Below, piece after piece: positions 51,742 through 59,238 of a stretch of DNA of 64,000 nucleotides. Location: assembly GCA_017502305.1 (NCBI GenBank), contig JAFVVG010000024.1, positions 37,115-101,114 on the forward strand, in the 5' to 3' direction. The position numbers were made by a program, and so were the translations under genes. The notes beneath the pieces were generated by a model that saw only the letters and a program-made list of their open reading frames with translations, did not search any database and was not told where the DNA came from. The number at the start of each line of letters is the position of its first letter. Within the stretch, counting starts at the first letter, position 1. The DNA comes from Clostridia bacterium (lineage in GTDB: Bacteria > Bacillota > Clostridia > Christensenellales > Aristaeellaceae).

Positions 51742-52635
51742 ATGGACCGCCGTTCCACTTCTTCCGACCACATCACCCGGGCGTATAACGACAGCCTGCT
51801 GGTGGAGGTCCGCCACCTGGACGCCGTGCTGCCCGATACCACCCTGGAGCTCTATGGAAAAACCTTCCGCACGCCTGTGATGACCGCCGCCCTTTCCCAC
51901 ATGCACAATGTATACCCCGACGGCATGAAGGAGATGGCCCTGGGCGCCAGGCAGGCCGGCGCGGTGTGCTTCAGCGGCATGGGCCACAACGATGAGTTCA
52001 AGCGCATGGTGGATACCGGCGCGGACGTGATCAAGATCGTGAAGCCCTATGCCGACCGCAAGTCCGTGCACGAGAAGATCCGCCTGGCGGAGGAATGGGG
52101 CTGCCTGGCGGTGGGCATTGATATCGACCACGCCTTCAACCGCAGCGGCTATGACGAGATCGAGGGGATGTCCATGTTCCCTGTGACCAGCAAGGAGCTG
52201 GCGGAGCTGGTGAAGATGACGAAGCTGCCCTTTGTGATCAAGGGTGTGCTCAGCTGCCAGGATGCCCGCAAGTGCTTGGATGCCGGCGTGCAGGGCATGG
52301 TGGTTTCCCACCACAACGGCCGTATCGACTGCGCCGTGCCCCCGCTGATGATCCTGCCGGAAATCCTGGAGGAGACCGAAGGCAAGGTGCCCCTGTTTGT
52401 GGATTGCAGCATGCTGAGCGGCCTGGACGCCTTCAAGGCCCTGGCCCTGGGTGCCACCGGCGTGTGCGTGGGTCGCCCGCTGATGCCGCGCCTCAAGGAA
52501 AAGGGCGCCGACGGCGTGACGGAGGTCATTGAGGAAATCACCAGGGAACTGAAATACACCATGACCCAGACAGCCACCCCCGACCTGAAGCATTTTGACC
52601 GGACGGTGGTGCGCAACAGCATCCACCATTGGTAA
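51742..52635 (+). CDS. FMN-dependent alpha-hydroxyacid oxidase/dehydrogenase-like protein
   Basis: The 297-residue TIM barrel has family text: LPFVIKGVLSCQDARKCLDAG (catalytic lysine strand), GMVVSHHNGRIDCA (the His-x-Gly-Arg segment; true oxidases have SNHGGRQLD) and CSMLSGLDAFKALALGATGVCVGRP with the phosphate-binding glycine. It is shorter than glycolate oxidase (about 350) and lacks the usual N-terminus. Start 12 bases after the GTPase gene, behind AAGGAGG. Substrate unknown; a 2-hydroxyacid is likely. Confidence 0.85.
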   Translation: MDRRSTSSDHITRAYNDSLLVEVRHLDAVLPDTTLELYGKTFRTPVMTAALSHMHNVYPDGMKEMALGARQAGAVCFSGMGHNDEFKRMVDTGADVIKIVKPYADRKSVHEKIRLAEEWGCLAVGIDIDHAFNRSGYDEIEGMSMFPVTSKELAELVKMTKLPFVIKGVLSCQDARKCLDAGVQGMVVSHHNGRIDCAVPPLMILPEILEETEGKVPLFVDCSMLSGLDAFKALALGATGVCVGRPLMPRLKEKGADGVTEVIEEITRELKYTMTQTATPDLKHFDRTVVRNSIHHW

Positions 52636-52650
52636 GAGGAGGACGACGTT

Positions 52651-53490
52651 ATGCGACTTGGCGGCTCTGTGATGAAGCCCTACAACAGCCCCGGCGAGTG
52701 GCTGGCCCACGTGAAGGAATACGGCTACAGCGCGGTGATTTTCCCCGTGGATTCCTCATCCCCCAGGCAGGTCTGGAAGGATTATGCCCAGTGTGCCCGG
52801 GACAACGACCTGCTTATCGGCGAGGTAGGCATCTGGCGCAATGTGATGGCCCGGGATGAAAAGGAACGTCAGGCGGCGCTGGACTACTCCTACCGGCAGC
52901 TGGAACTGGCGGAGGAAGTGGGCGCCAACTGCTGCGTGAACATTTCCGGCTCGGTGGGTACCCTGTGGGATGGCTATCACCCCGGCAATGCCTCCCGTGA
53001 GGTCTACGACCATATCGTGGAGACCAGCCAGAAGATCATCGACTCGGTGAAGCCTACCCATACCAGCTACTCCCTGGAGCCCATGCCCTGGATGTGCCCG
53101 GAATCCCCGGAGGAATATCTGCAGCTCATCAAGGATGTGGATCGCCCTGCCTTCAAGGCCCATCTGGACTACTGCAACATGATCAACGGCCTGGACCGCT
53201 ACCGCGATTCCGACGCCTTTATCCGCAAGTGCTTCGCGCTTTTGAAGGATCACGTCGTCAGCATTCACGCCAAGGATGTGCTGCTCCGTGACGGAGCACT
53301 GCCTATTGTGATCGAGGAGATCCAACCCGGCCAGGGCGGCATCGACCTGGCGCTGGTCTGCGCCGAGGCGGAGAAGCTGGGGGCGGATATTCCCGTGTTT
53401 GTGGAGCATCTGCCGGATCATGACGCTTACATGGCGGCTGCGGCCACCATGCGGGAGGCGGCGAAGAAGGCTGGCGTCACCTGCAAGTAA
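52651..53490 (+). CDS. Sugar phosphate isomerase/epimerase-like TIM barrel
   Basis: The 279-residue protein belongs to the xylose-isomerase-like TIM barrel (AP endonuclease 2) superfamily. The metal ligands are visible: Glu in YSLEPMPWMCPE, Asp in FKAHLDYCNMI, His in HVVSIHAKDVLL, and Glu in IPVFVEHLPDHD. MRLGGSVMKPYNSP opens the chain. ATG at 52651 follows AGAGGAGG. It is 15 bases after the hydroxyacid-oxidase-like gene. It could epimerise, isomerise or cleave a keto-sugar; substrate unknown. Confidence 0.88.
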   Translation: MRLGGSVMKPYNSPGEWLAHVKEYGYSAVIFPVDSSSPRQVWKDYAQCARDNDLLIGEVGIWRNVMARDEKERQAALDYSYRQLELAEEVGANCCVNISGSVGTLWDGYHPGNASREVYDHIVETSQKIIDSVKPTHTSYSLEPMPWMCPESPEEYLQLIKDVDRPAFKAHLDYCNMINGLDRYRDSDAFIRKCFALLKDHVVSIHAKDVLLRDGALPIVIEEIQPGQGGIDLALVCAEAEKLGADIPVFVEHLPDHDAYMAAAATMREAAKKAGVTCK

Positions 53491-53494
53491 CAAG

Positions 53495-53610
53495 GGTTTC
53501 GCCTCTGCGGAGGCGACCAAAGGGCTTTCCGTCATCCAACACCGCTTGAAGCTTTGCCTTCGGCAACTCCCCACTGGGGAGTCGCTTCTGCACGATGCCC
53601 TTTGGAAACC
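53495..53610. repeat. Structured element with inverted ends (possible interspersed repeat)
   Basis: Between the isomerase gene and the deformylase is a non-coding block framed by GGTTTC (53495-53500) and GAAACC (53605-53610). Just inside are CCAAAGGGC (53517-53525) and GCCCTTTGG (53597-53605), with inner hairpins GCCTC/GAGGC (53501-53514) and ACTCCCC/GGGGAGT (53566-53582). It resembles REP/MITE-like elements of related genomes, but copy number cannot be tested in this window. Confidence 0.55.
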
Positions 53611-53643
53611 TTCGGGGCTACCACTGTGTTGATTGTTAAAGCG

Positions 53644-53679
53644 AAACGGACTGTTCAAAACGAACAGTCCGTTTTCTTA
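53644..53679. terminator. Terminator beside the deformylase gene
   Basis: AACGGACTGTTC and GAACAGTCCGTT pair perfectly around AAAAC, then TTCTTAT; also usable by the minus-strand deformylase gene, which ends at 53677. Confidence 0.85.
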
Positions 53680-54087
53680 TATCAGAATGCCATCACAGTG
53701 ATCCACCTCGTGCTGGATGATCTGCGCTGCCCAGCCGCTGAAGTGCTGCTGCCGGGGCTTGAAATCCATGTCCAGGAAGGCGACGTCGATCTCCTGATAG
53801 CGGGTGGTTTTCCGCACGCCGGCCAGGGAGAGGCAGCCTTCCTCGGCCTGGTAGGGGCCGGACTTTCCGGTGATGATCGGATTGATCAGCACCATGGGCA
53901 TGAAGCCCGCATTGATGACGATGATCCGCTTATGTACGCCGATCATGTTGGCGGCCATGCCCACACAGCCGTCTTCGTGGGCCCTGAGCGTGTCAACCAG
54001 GTCGATGGCCACCTGTCTGTCGGCCGGGGTGACGGGAGCGGAGGGTTGGGCCAGGAAAAGGGGATCGTGCATAATAGGCTGAACCAT
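53677..54087 (-). CDS. Peptide deformylase-like protein, motif-1 glutamine replaced
   Basis: The 136-residue protein removes formyl from nascent peptides in its family. Motif 2 EEGCLSL (Cys85) and motif 3 QHEVDH (His126, Glu127, His130) are intact, so metal binding should be. Motif 1 is GVGMAANMIG in place of GxGLAAxQ, so the catalytic Gln is Met48. It is also shorter than the usual 150-170 residues. It may act on other N-blocked peptides or be a second, specialised deformylase. ATG at 54087 behind GGAGAATC. It is 12 bases after the peroxiredoxin gene. Confidence 0.85.
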   Translation of the reverse strand: MVQPIMHDPLFLAQPSAPVTPADRQVAIDLVDTLRAHEDGCVGMAANMIGVHKRIIVINAGFMPMVLINPIITGKSGPYQAEEGCLSLAGVRKTTRYQEIDVAFLDMDFKPRQQHFSGWAAQIIQHEVDHCDGILI

Positions 54088-54099
54088 GGGGATTCTCCT

Positions 54100-54558
54100 T
54101 TACTTGCCGAGGGCGGCCAGCACGTCGGCGGCGTTGGTATCGGGCTTCACCTTGGGCATCACGTGGGTCACGCGGCCGTCCTCACCAATGATGTAGGTGG
54201 TGTGCACCACACCCATGCTGGTTTTGCCGCACATTTTCTTTTCCTGCCACACGCCGTAAGCTTCAATGGCCTGGCGCTCCGGGTCGGAAAGGAGAATGAA
54301 GGGCAGGTTGTACTTCTCTGCGAACTTCTGGTGGGAGCTGACGGAATCCTTGCTGACGCCGATGACCACAATGTTCTCCGCCTTGAAGGCCTCGTAGGCG
54401 CCGGCGAAGGCACAGGCCTGCCGGGTGCAGCCGGGGGTGTTGTCGCGGGGATAGAAGTAGAGCACAACCTTCTTCCCGGCGAAATCGTTCAGGGAAACAG
54501 GGTTGCCGTGCTGGTCATTCAGGGTGAAATTCGGGGCCAGGTCGCCGATGTTAAGCAT
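54100..54558 (-). CDS. bcp: Peroxiredoxin, thiol peroxidase (BCP/PrxQ type)
   Basis: The 152-residue protein has LNIGDLAPNFTLND and the redox motif DNTPGCTRQACAF, with peroxidatic Cys44 and a resolving Cys49. It reduces peroxides with thioredoxin. The start is the ATG at 54558 after AAGGAGG; the longer upstream frame overlaps the YaiI gene and is not used. The two genes overlap by eight bases, so they are coupled. Confidence 0.95.
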   Translation of the reverse strand: MLNIGDLAPNFTLNDQHGNPVSLNDFAGKKVVLYFYPRDNTPGCTRQACAFAGAYEAFKAENIVVIGVSKDSVSSHQKFAEKYNLPFILLSDPERQAIEAYGVWQEKKMCGKTSMGVVHTTYIIGEDGRVTHVMPKVKPDTNAADVLAALGK

Positions 54559-55012
54559 GGGGTGTACCTCCTTGAATGGTTTGCAATAGCTTTGTGAAGG
54601 CTTGCAGGAAGCGCTCGTCGTCCTCGTGGGTGCGCTTGCGGGGGCCCCGCAAGTGGTGCTTGCCGCTCTGCCGGGCCTTCCGGGCCAGGTGGCGCTCCAT
54701 AAGCAGCTGGTCGATGTTCTCGTCGGTATATAGTCTGCCGCTCTGGTGGATGGCATATGCGCCCTTGCCCAGGGCCATGGCGGCCACACCGTAATCCTGG
54801 GTGACCACCACATCGCCGGCGTGGCAGAGGTTGAAGAGAGCAAAGTCCACCGCGTCCGCTCCCGCGCCGATGACGCGTACCTCGCTGTAATCAGACTGGA
54901 GAATATGGTTGGTGTCGCACAGCAGCGTTACCGGGTGGCCGAACTGCTTCGCGGCCTGCTCCACCAGGCGCACCACGGGGCAGGCATCCGCGTCAACAAG
55001 AATCCGGGTCAT
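54551..55012 (-). CDS. YaiI/YqxD family protein (DUF188)
   Basis: The 153-residue protein has the family features TRILVDADACPVVRLVEQAA, DVVVTQDYGVAAMALGKGAYAI and HHLRGPRKRTHEDDERF. It is a PIN-like nuclease fold with the acidic DADACP pair. The biological role is not defined. ATG at 55012 follows AGGAGG. It lies 9 bases after the CotH-type gene and 8 bases over the peroxiredoxin start, all one minus-strand operon. Confidence 0.93.
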   Translation of the reverse strand: MTRILVDADACPVVRLVEQAAKQFGHPVTLLCDTNHILQSDYSEVRVIGAGADAVDFALFNLCHAGDVVVTQDYGVAAMALGKGAYAIHQSGRLYTDENIDQLLMERHLARKARQSGKHHLRGPRKRTHEDDERFLQAFTKLLQTIQGGTPHA

Positions 55013-55021
55013 AGGGCCTCC

Positions 55022-56989
55022 TTATTCCGGCTTGGCGTTGGTCACTTCCAGCAGGGCCTGTACCTCTCCGAAGTAGAGCTCCACCTCTTCGTTGGTGAGC
55101 TTCATGGCTTTTTGGAGCATCTCGGCGATCTTGCGGGGCCGAACACGGGCGTAATACTTGATGGCGCCGATGTTTTTGTTCCAGTTGGAGCGCTTCATGT
55201 TGTCCCAGCGGCGGATGTGCCTGTCCAGGATGGGGTCCAGCTGGGCGATGACCTGGTCAAACCGCTCTTCCACATGGGGCCACTGGAAGCAGTCCACCAG
55301 GATCTCCGCCACACGGTTCAGGAACTTCGCCTTGTATTCCGGCACCGCCAGCAGGGCGTTGAGGGGTTCGTGGCGGAAGCCCTGCACCTTGGCGCTGACC
55401 TTTTTGATGTAATACTCCATGGGCGTAGGATCCAGGTTGCGCCAGCAGGCCTCCACGTCAAAGAGCAGGTACTTCCACTTGCCCCCGGGCACCCGGTACA
55501 CACGGACGTTGGTATAGTCCACATTGCCCAGGATGATCTCAAAGGCGGCGTGGGTGAACATGCTGTCCACATCCAGACGATCAAGGACGTACTGCAGGTT
55601 TTCCGGGTCGTTCAGGTCGTTCTTCTTGCAGAAATCCGCCAGGGCCTCCCAGTCCTCGTTATCGCCGTTCTGGGTGAAGCGGTCGGTGCCGTTGCGGGCA
55701 AGGATGTCGATGTTGTCGATATCCGTTTCGTCCGTCACGCCCTCATACTGGGCGATGAAATGCTTGTTGATCTTTTCCCGCAGGTTGTAGTGGCCCCAGT
55801 ATTCGCCGTTGATGTACACCTGGATCACCACATGATCCTGATACAGGATGCCCTGTCCCTCCGCCAGGGAGGATGCCACGACGTCGCGGATGCGGGTGGC
55901 ATAGGTATCGGAATTGGCGGCCCGGAGCAGCAGGGACTTATACTCCGTATAGTTCCGGATGGGGAAGGGGTTGAAAGCGAAGGTTTCTTTGCCGTATTCG
56001 TTGCGGGCATACAGGGCAATGGACTTCTGGGCGTTCACCCGGGCGGAATGGCCTGAGCAGGTGAAGGTGCCCATCTGGTTGATTTCGCAATCACCGTTCA
56101 GGGTGAAATATTCGATATTGACAGGGTACTCCAGCTCCTTGGCGTAATTGGGGGTCTCGCCGCTGCCCTTCACCAGGGCGCCGGTCTTTTTGTTGAAAAG
56201 GTACTTCTCATCGGTGATCAGGGAAACCACGGGAGTCTTCAGCGTATCGCCGATGAAATAGCTGGCGCTGACCACTTCGGAGGACACGGCGTCCTCCTGG
56301 AAGGCCTTCACCCGCAACACGGTAGTTTTCCCGATGGCCAGACCCTCTGCCGGGAACTCCTTGGACTTCAGGGTAGGGGTAGCGCCATTGACGGTGTAGC
56401 GCAGGGTAGCACCCTGCGGGGCGGTGGCGGTAACGGTGATGGCTTCATCGTAGAAGCCGCCGGGGGTAACGATCACGGGGGCATCGGCACGGATGGCGAA
56501 GGCTACGGCGTCGTTCTTTTTGCCCCGGGTGTCGTTCTCGAAAAAGCCATACTCGGTGCCGCCAGCGGGCAGGCCGTAGGTGATGCAGCCGTACTGCTGG
56601 GGAATCTCCAATTCCTGCACCAGGTTGCCCTGGGCATCGGAGAGGTAGAGCTTTTCGCCGCCGGAGGAGATCTTGAAATTGGCATAGAAGGCGCTGCCCT
56701 TGCCGGGATCAAGCTCCTCACCGGTGCAGTACACCGTGAGGTAGCCGCCCTTCTTCAGCGAGGCTCCCTTGGGAAAGGCCCATTTCTCCAGGTTTTTCTT
56801 GCTGTCGCTGAGATGCCAGCCGGAAAGGCTGACTGTCTTGGTGCCGTTGTTGTACAGCTCAACCCAGTCATAGGCATGTTCGTTTTGATAAGTGCCGTTG
56901 AGGGCGCAAACCTCGCTGATGACCACATCCGCCAGGGCATATACAGGCAGCAGCAAAACCGCCAGGAAAAGGATCATCTTCTTTAGCAT
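55022..56989 (-). CDS. Secreted CotH-type kinase protein with lamin-tail and chitobiase-like domains
   Basis: The 655-residue protein has signal peptide KKMILFLAVLLLPVYALA (cut near 20). A lamin tail domain follows (VVISEVCALNG, DWVELYNNGTKTVSLSGWHL, about 21-130), then a chitobiase C-terminal-like fold (GATLRYTVNGATPTLKSKEF, about 165-240) and CotH (about 250-600). CotH kinases of spore coats phosphorylate proteins; the family active-site text here is YINGEYWGHYNLREKINKHF and LLFDVEACW. It is first in an operon with YaiI and peroxiredoxin. ATG at 56989 follows AGGAGGC. Its job, perhaps surface or coat protein modification, is inferred. Confidence 0.9.
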   Translation of the reverse strand: MLKKMILFLAVLLLPVYALADVVISEVCALNGTYQNEHAYDWVELYNNGTKTVSLSGWHLSDSKKNLEKWAFPKGASLKKGGYLTVYCTGEELDPGKGSAFYANFKISSGGEKLYLSDAQGNLVQELEIPQQYGCITYGLPAGGTEYGFFENDTRGKKNDAVAFAIRADAPVIVTPGGFYDEAITVTATAPQGATLRYTVNGATPTLKSKEFPAEGLAIGKTTVLRVKAFQEDAVSSEVVSASYFIGDTLKTPVVSLITDEKYLFNKKTGALVKGSGETPNYAKELEYPVNIEYFTLNGDCEINQMGTFTCSGHSARVNAQKSIALYARNEYGKETFAFNPFPIRNYTEYKSLLLRAANSDTYATRIRDVVASSLAEGQGILYQDHVVIQVYINGEYWGHYNLREKINKHFIAQYEGVTDETDIDNIDILARNGTDRFTQNGDNEDWEALADFCKKNDLNDPENLQYVLDRLDVDSMFTHAAFEIILGNVDYTNVRVYRVPGGKWKYLLFDVEACWRNLDPTPMEYYIKKVSAKVQGFRHEPLNALLAVPEYKAKFLNRVAEILVDCFQWPHVEERFDQVIAQLDPILDRHIRRWDNMKRSNWNKNIGAIKYYARVRPRKIAEMLQKAMKLTNEEVELYFGEVQALLEVTNAKPE

Positions 56990-57012
56990 GGATACGCCTC
57001 CTGCTTCATTGG

Positions 57013-57045
57013 AAAAAACGCCGGAAATCGTGATGATTTCCGGCG
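57013..57045 (-). terminator. Terminator of the truncated tRNA unit
   Basis: On the minus strand CGCCGGAAAT and ATTTCCGGCG pair perfectly, followed by TTTTTTCC. It lies seven bases after the 3' end of the tRNA-Pro fragment and so belongs to that transcript. Confidence 0.85.
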
Positions 57046-57052
57046 TGTCATG

Positions 57053-57096
57053 TCGAAGTGGCGGGATTCGAACCCGCGGCCTTTTGGTCCCGAACG
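57053..57096 (-). pseudogene. tRNA-Pro(CGG) 3' half (attachment-site remnant?)
   Basis: Read on the minus strand: anticodon loop TTCGGGA, 3' anticodon stem CCAAA, variable AGGCC, then a perfect T arm GCGGG-TTCGAAT-CCCGC (57077-57061) and acceptor strand CACTTCG with discriminator A. This is a normal 3' half of tRNA-Pro(CGG). Upstream, where the 5' half (CGAAGTG acceptor, D arm, 5' anticodon stem) should be, the sequence is unrelated. The break is right at the anticodon loop, a usual crossover point of tRNA-targeting integrases. The original terminator is still in place. Confidence 0.75.
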
Positions 57097-57166
57097 CCGG
57101 TTGTTAGTTTCAAATTTATAACTTATTGTCCGATTTTTCTGAAGCTGTTTGCTGGCGTATAGACCT

Positions 57167-57185
57167 TGAAAACACGGTGTTTTCA
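57167..57185. promoter_or_regulatory. Perfect 19-base palindrome
   Basis: TGAAAACAC-G-GTGTTTTCA is an exact inverted repeat in the gap between the tRNA half and the epimerase gene; it looks like a regulator-binding site or a small hairpin. Confidence 0.5.
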
Positions 57186-57305
57186 CGCATCCTCTGGAAC
57201 GCATATGGATCCCGCAGAACCACCTCTCTGCTGTGATGGAAGCTAACAACAGAGGGATGGGTTTTCTTTTGTGGTATGCGTAATCCGGCGCGCTTCAGCA
57301 AATGG

Positions 57306-57334
57306 ATTATACCATAGATATACGTATGCGTAAA
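57306..57334 (-). promoter_or_regulatory. Minus-strand promoter pointing at the tRNA half
   Basis: On the minus strand TTTACG (57334-57329) and TATAAT (57311-57306) are 17 bases apart with TGG before the -10 (extended). It would start a transcript of about 280 bases running through the palindrome and the tRNA half to the terminator at 57013. I see no supported gene in this 57.1-57.4 kb gap. Confidence 0.6.
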
Positions 57335-57367
57335 GACAAGTTGTCAGCGCTATGTAGTGGAGAATGC

Positions 57368-57396
57368 TTGATTACTGCTGCATCCTATATTATAAT
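57368..57396 (+). promoter_or_regulatory. Promoter of the aldose epimerase gene
   Basis: TTGATT (57368-57373) and a perfect TATAAT (57391-57396) are 17 bases apart, 44 bases before the start codon. Confidence 0.8.
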
Positions 57397-57440
57397 TAGT
57401 TCAGAATCATGTTATCAAACATCCGTCTTGGGGGGATTAT

Positions 57441-58313
57441 ATGATGGCCAATCATATGCTGGAGAATGAATACTTAAAGGTCACTGTTGCAGACGCCGGA
57501 GCTGAACTGATCAGCGTGTGGGACAAGACAACCGGGCGCGAATGTATTTGGAACGCCGATCCCGCTGTATGGAACCGGCATGCCCCCATTCTGTTCCCTT
57601 TTGTGGGGAAGGTGAAGGATGGCAAATATCGCATCGGTGAGAATGAATATACCATGAAAACCCAGCATGGCTTTGCTCGGGATCAGGTATTCACATGCGT
57701 TGAAAAGACGGAAGGATCCGTCACCCACTGCCTGACTGATAGCGAGCAGACAAGGGGTATTTATCCCTATGAGTTCCGCCTCACCGTTTGCCATCGGCTT
57801 TCCGGAAAGCAGCTTGCTATTGAATGGACGATCGAGAACCTTGGAGAAGAGAAAATGTTCTTTTCCATTGGCGGACATCCCGGCTTCATGGTGCCAGACG
57901 GTCTCCGCAAGGAAGACTGCCTGATTTTCTTCCCAGGGAAGACGGAACTGCAATACATTTCTGCCAATGCTGCAGGCTTCATCCTGCCGCAGAAGAAGAC
58001 GCTGCCCCTCAGGGATGGCTTCGCGCCTTGGCAGGCGGATATCCCGGACACCTGGATCTTTGAGGATCACCAGGTGCATTCCGTGGGCATTGCCGGCCCG
58101 GATGGTACGCCCTTTGTTACGATGCGCTGTGAAGCTTTCCCCATGCTGGCGGTCTGGGCCAATCCCAGCGGCTCCTTCATCTGCCTGGAACCCTGGTTCG
58201 GGCGGGCGGATGATGAAGGCTTTGCCGGAACGATCGACCAGAAGAAGGAGATTCAGGTTCTGAACGCCGGAGCAAAGCAGGAGATCGCCTATTCCATAGA
58301 GTTTCACCGCTGA
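57441..58313 (+). CDS. Aldose 1-epimerase family protein
   Basis: The 290-residue protein has the galactose mutarotase fold: NEYLKVTVADAGAELISVWD, HAPILFPFVGKVKDGKY, MKTQHGFARDQVF with the active His, and SIGGHPGFMVP. It is of the LacX-like subgroup. It would equilibrate alpha and beta anomers of an aldose before metabolism. The start is one of two ATG codons (57441 or 57444) after GGGGGATT. It heads the group of amino-sugar genes to its right but has its own promoter. Confidence 0.92.
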   Translation: MMANHMLENEYLKVTVADAGAELISVWDKTTGRECIWNADPAVWNRHAPILFPFVGKVKDGKYRIGENEYTMKTQHGFARDQVFTCVEKTEGSVTHCLTDSEQTRGIYPYEFRLTVCHRLSGKQLAIEWTIENLGEEKMFFSIGGHPGFMVPDGLRKEDCLIFFPGKTELQYISANAAGFILPQKKTLPLRDGFAPWQADIPDTWIFEDHQVHSVGIAGPDGTPFVTMRCEAFPMLAVWANPSGSFICLEPWFGRADDEGFAGTIDQKKEIQVLNAGAKQEIAYSIEFHR

Positions 58314-58409
58314 AGAGATGGGGATAAAGGAAATCCGTGCGATGCAATGTTGTAAAGAACGTGCAGTCCCCGATTATTTGCGGTAAATCGCAGAAAAGGG
58401 AGCATCCAG

Positions 58410-59186
58410 ATGATTCCTGTAAAAATCATTTTCTTTGATATTGACGGCACGCTGGTGGATCCCCAAACGGGGCGCGTGCCGGAGAAAACCATTCAGGCGC
58501 TGCTGAGGTTGAGAGAAAAGGGCATCCGGCTGTGCATTTCCACGGGCAGGGCGCCCTTTGAAGTGCCGGACATCGGCTCGCTGAAATTTGATGCATACTG
58601 CACGTACAACGGCTCGCTGTGCTACGCGGACGATAAGATCCTGCACAGCAATCCCATTGCGCCCCAGGATGTAGCGCAGGTGCTGGCGAATGCTGCCGGC
58701 ATTGGCAGGCCGGTTTCGGTGGCTACCCGGCAAAGGCTGGCGGCCAATGGCTGGGATCAGGATCTGGCGGATTACTACCGCCTGGCAGAATTGGAGTTGA
58801 CCGTGGCGCCGGATTTTGATGCGGCTTGCCGGGAGAATGTGTATCAGATCATGCTGGGCTGCCGGGAGGAGGAGCATCCGGCCATCATCAGGGACGCGCA
58901 GGGTGTCAAGATTGCTGTGTCCTGGAATCGCGCCGTCGATGTGATTCCTGCGTCCAGCGGCAAGGGGACGGCCATCATGAAGGTGCTTGCCCACTTCGGG
59001 CTGGATGCCTCGCAGGCGATGGCCTTCGGCGACAGTCAGAACGATCTGGAGATGCTCAGGGCTGTGGGCATCGGCGTGGCCATGGGCAACGCTTCACTCC
59101 AGGCAAAGGCCGTGGCAGACGATGTGTGCGGCAGCGTGGGAGAGGACGGCATCTTCCACTATTGCTGCGACCATGGCTTGATATAA
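58410..59186 (+). CDS. Cof-type HAD-IIB phosphatase
   Basis: The 258-residue protein has motif I FFDIDGTLVDP, motif II CISTGRAPFE, motif III/IV SSGKGTAIMKVL and FGDSQNDLEMLRAVG. It is of the sugar-phosphate phosphatase kind (YidA/Cof). The ribosome site is GGGAGC. The substrate is unknown; next to nagA, an amino-sugar phosphate is possible. Confidence 0.95.
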   Translation: MIPVKIIFFDIDGTLVDPQTGRVPEKTIQALLRLREKGIRLCISTGRAPFEVPDIGSLKFDAYCTYNGSLCYADDKILHSNPIAPQDVAQVLANAAGIGRPVSVATRQRLAANGWDQDLADYYRLAELELTVAPDFDAACRENVYQIMLGCREEEHPAIIRDAQGVKIAVSWNRAVDVIPASSGKGTAIMKVLAHFGLDASQAMAFGDSQNDLEMLRAVGIGVAMGNASLQAKAVADDVCGSVGEDGIFHYCCDHGLI

Positions 59187-59238
59187 GCGATCACGACGGG
59201 ATTGCCGTTGCATCAATACAAAACAGGAGGCAGAGACC

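Noticed and set aside
57116..57301. A 61-codon minus-strand frame between the tRNA half and the epimerase gene
   Set aside because: No ribosome site, no recognisable protein and it covers the palindrome; the region looks non-coding.
57013..57334. tmRNA (ssrA) as explanation of the tRNA-like 3' end
   Set aside because: The acceptor strand is CACTTCGA with a Pro-type anticodon loop, not the GGGGC/CAGCTCC Ala-type ends of tmRNA, and no tag frame is present.
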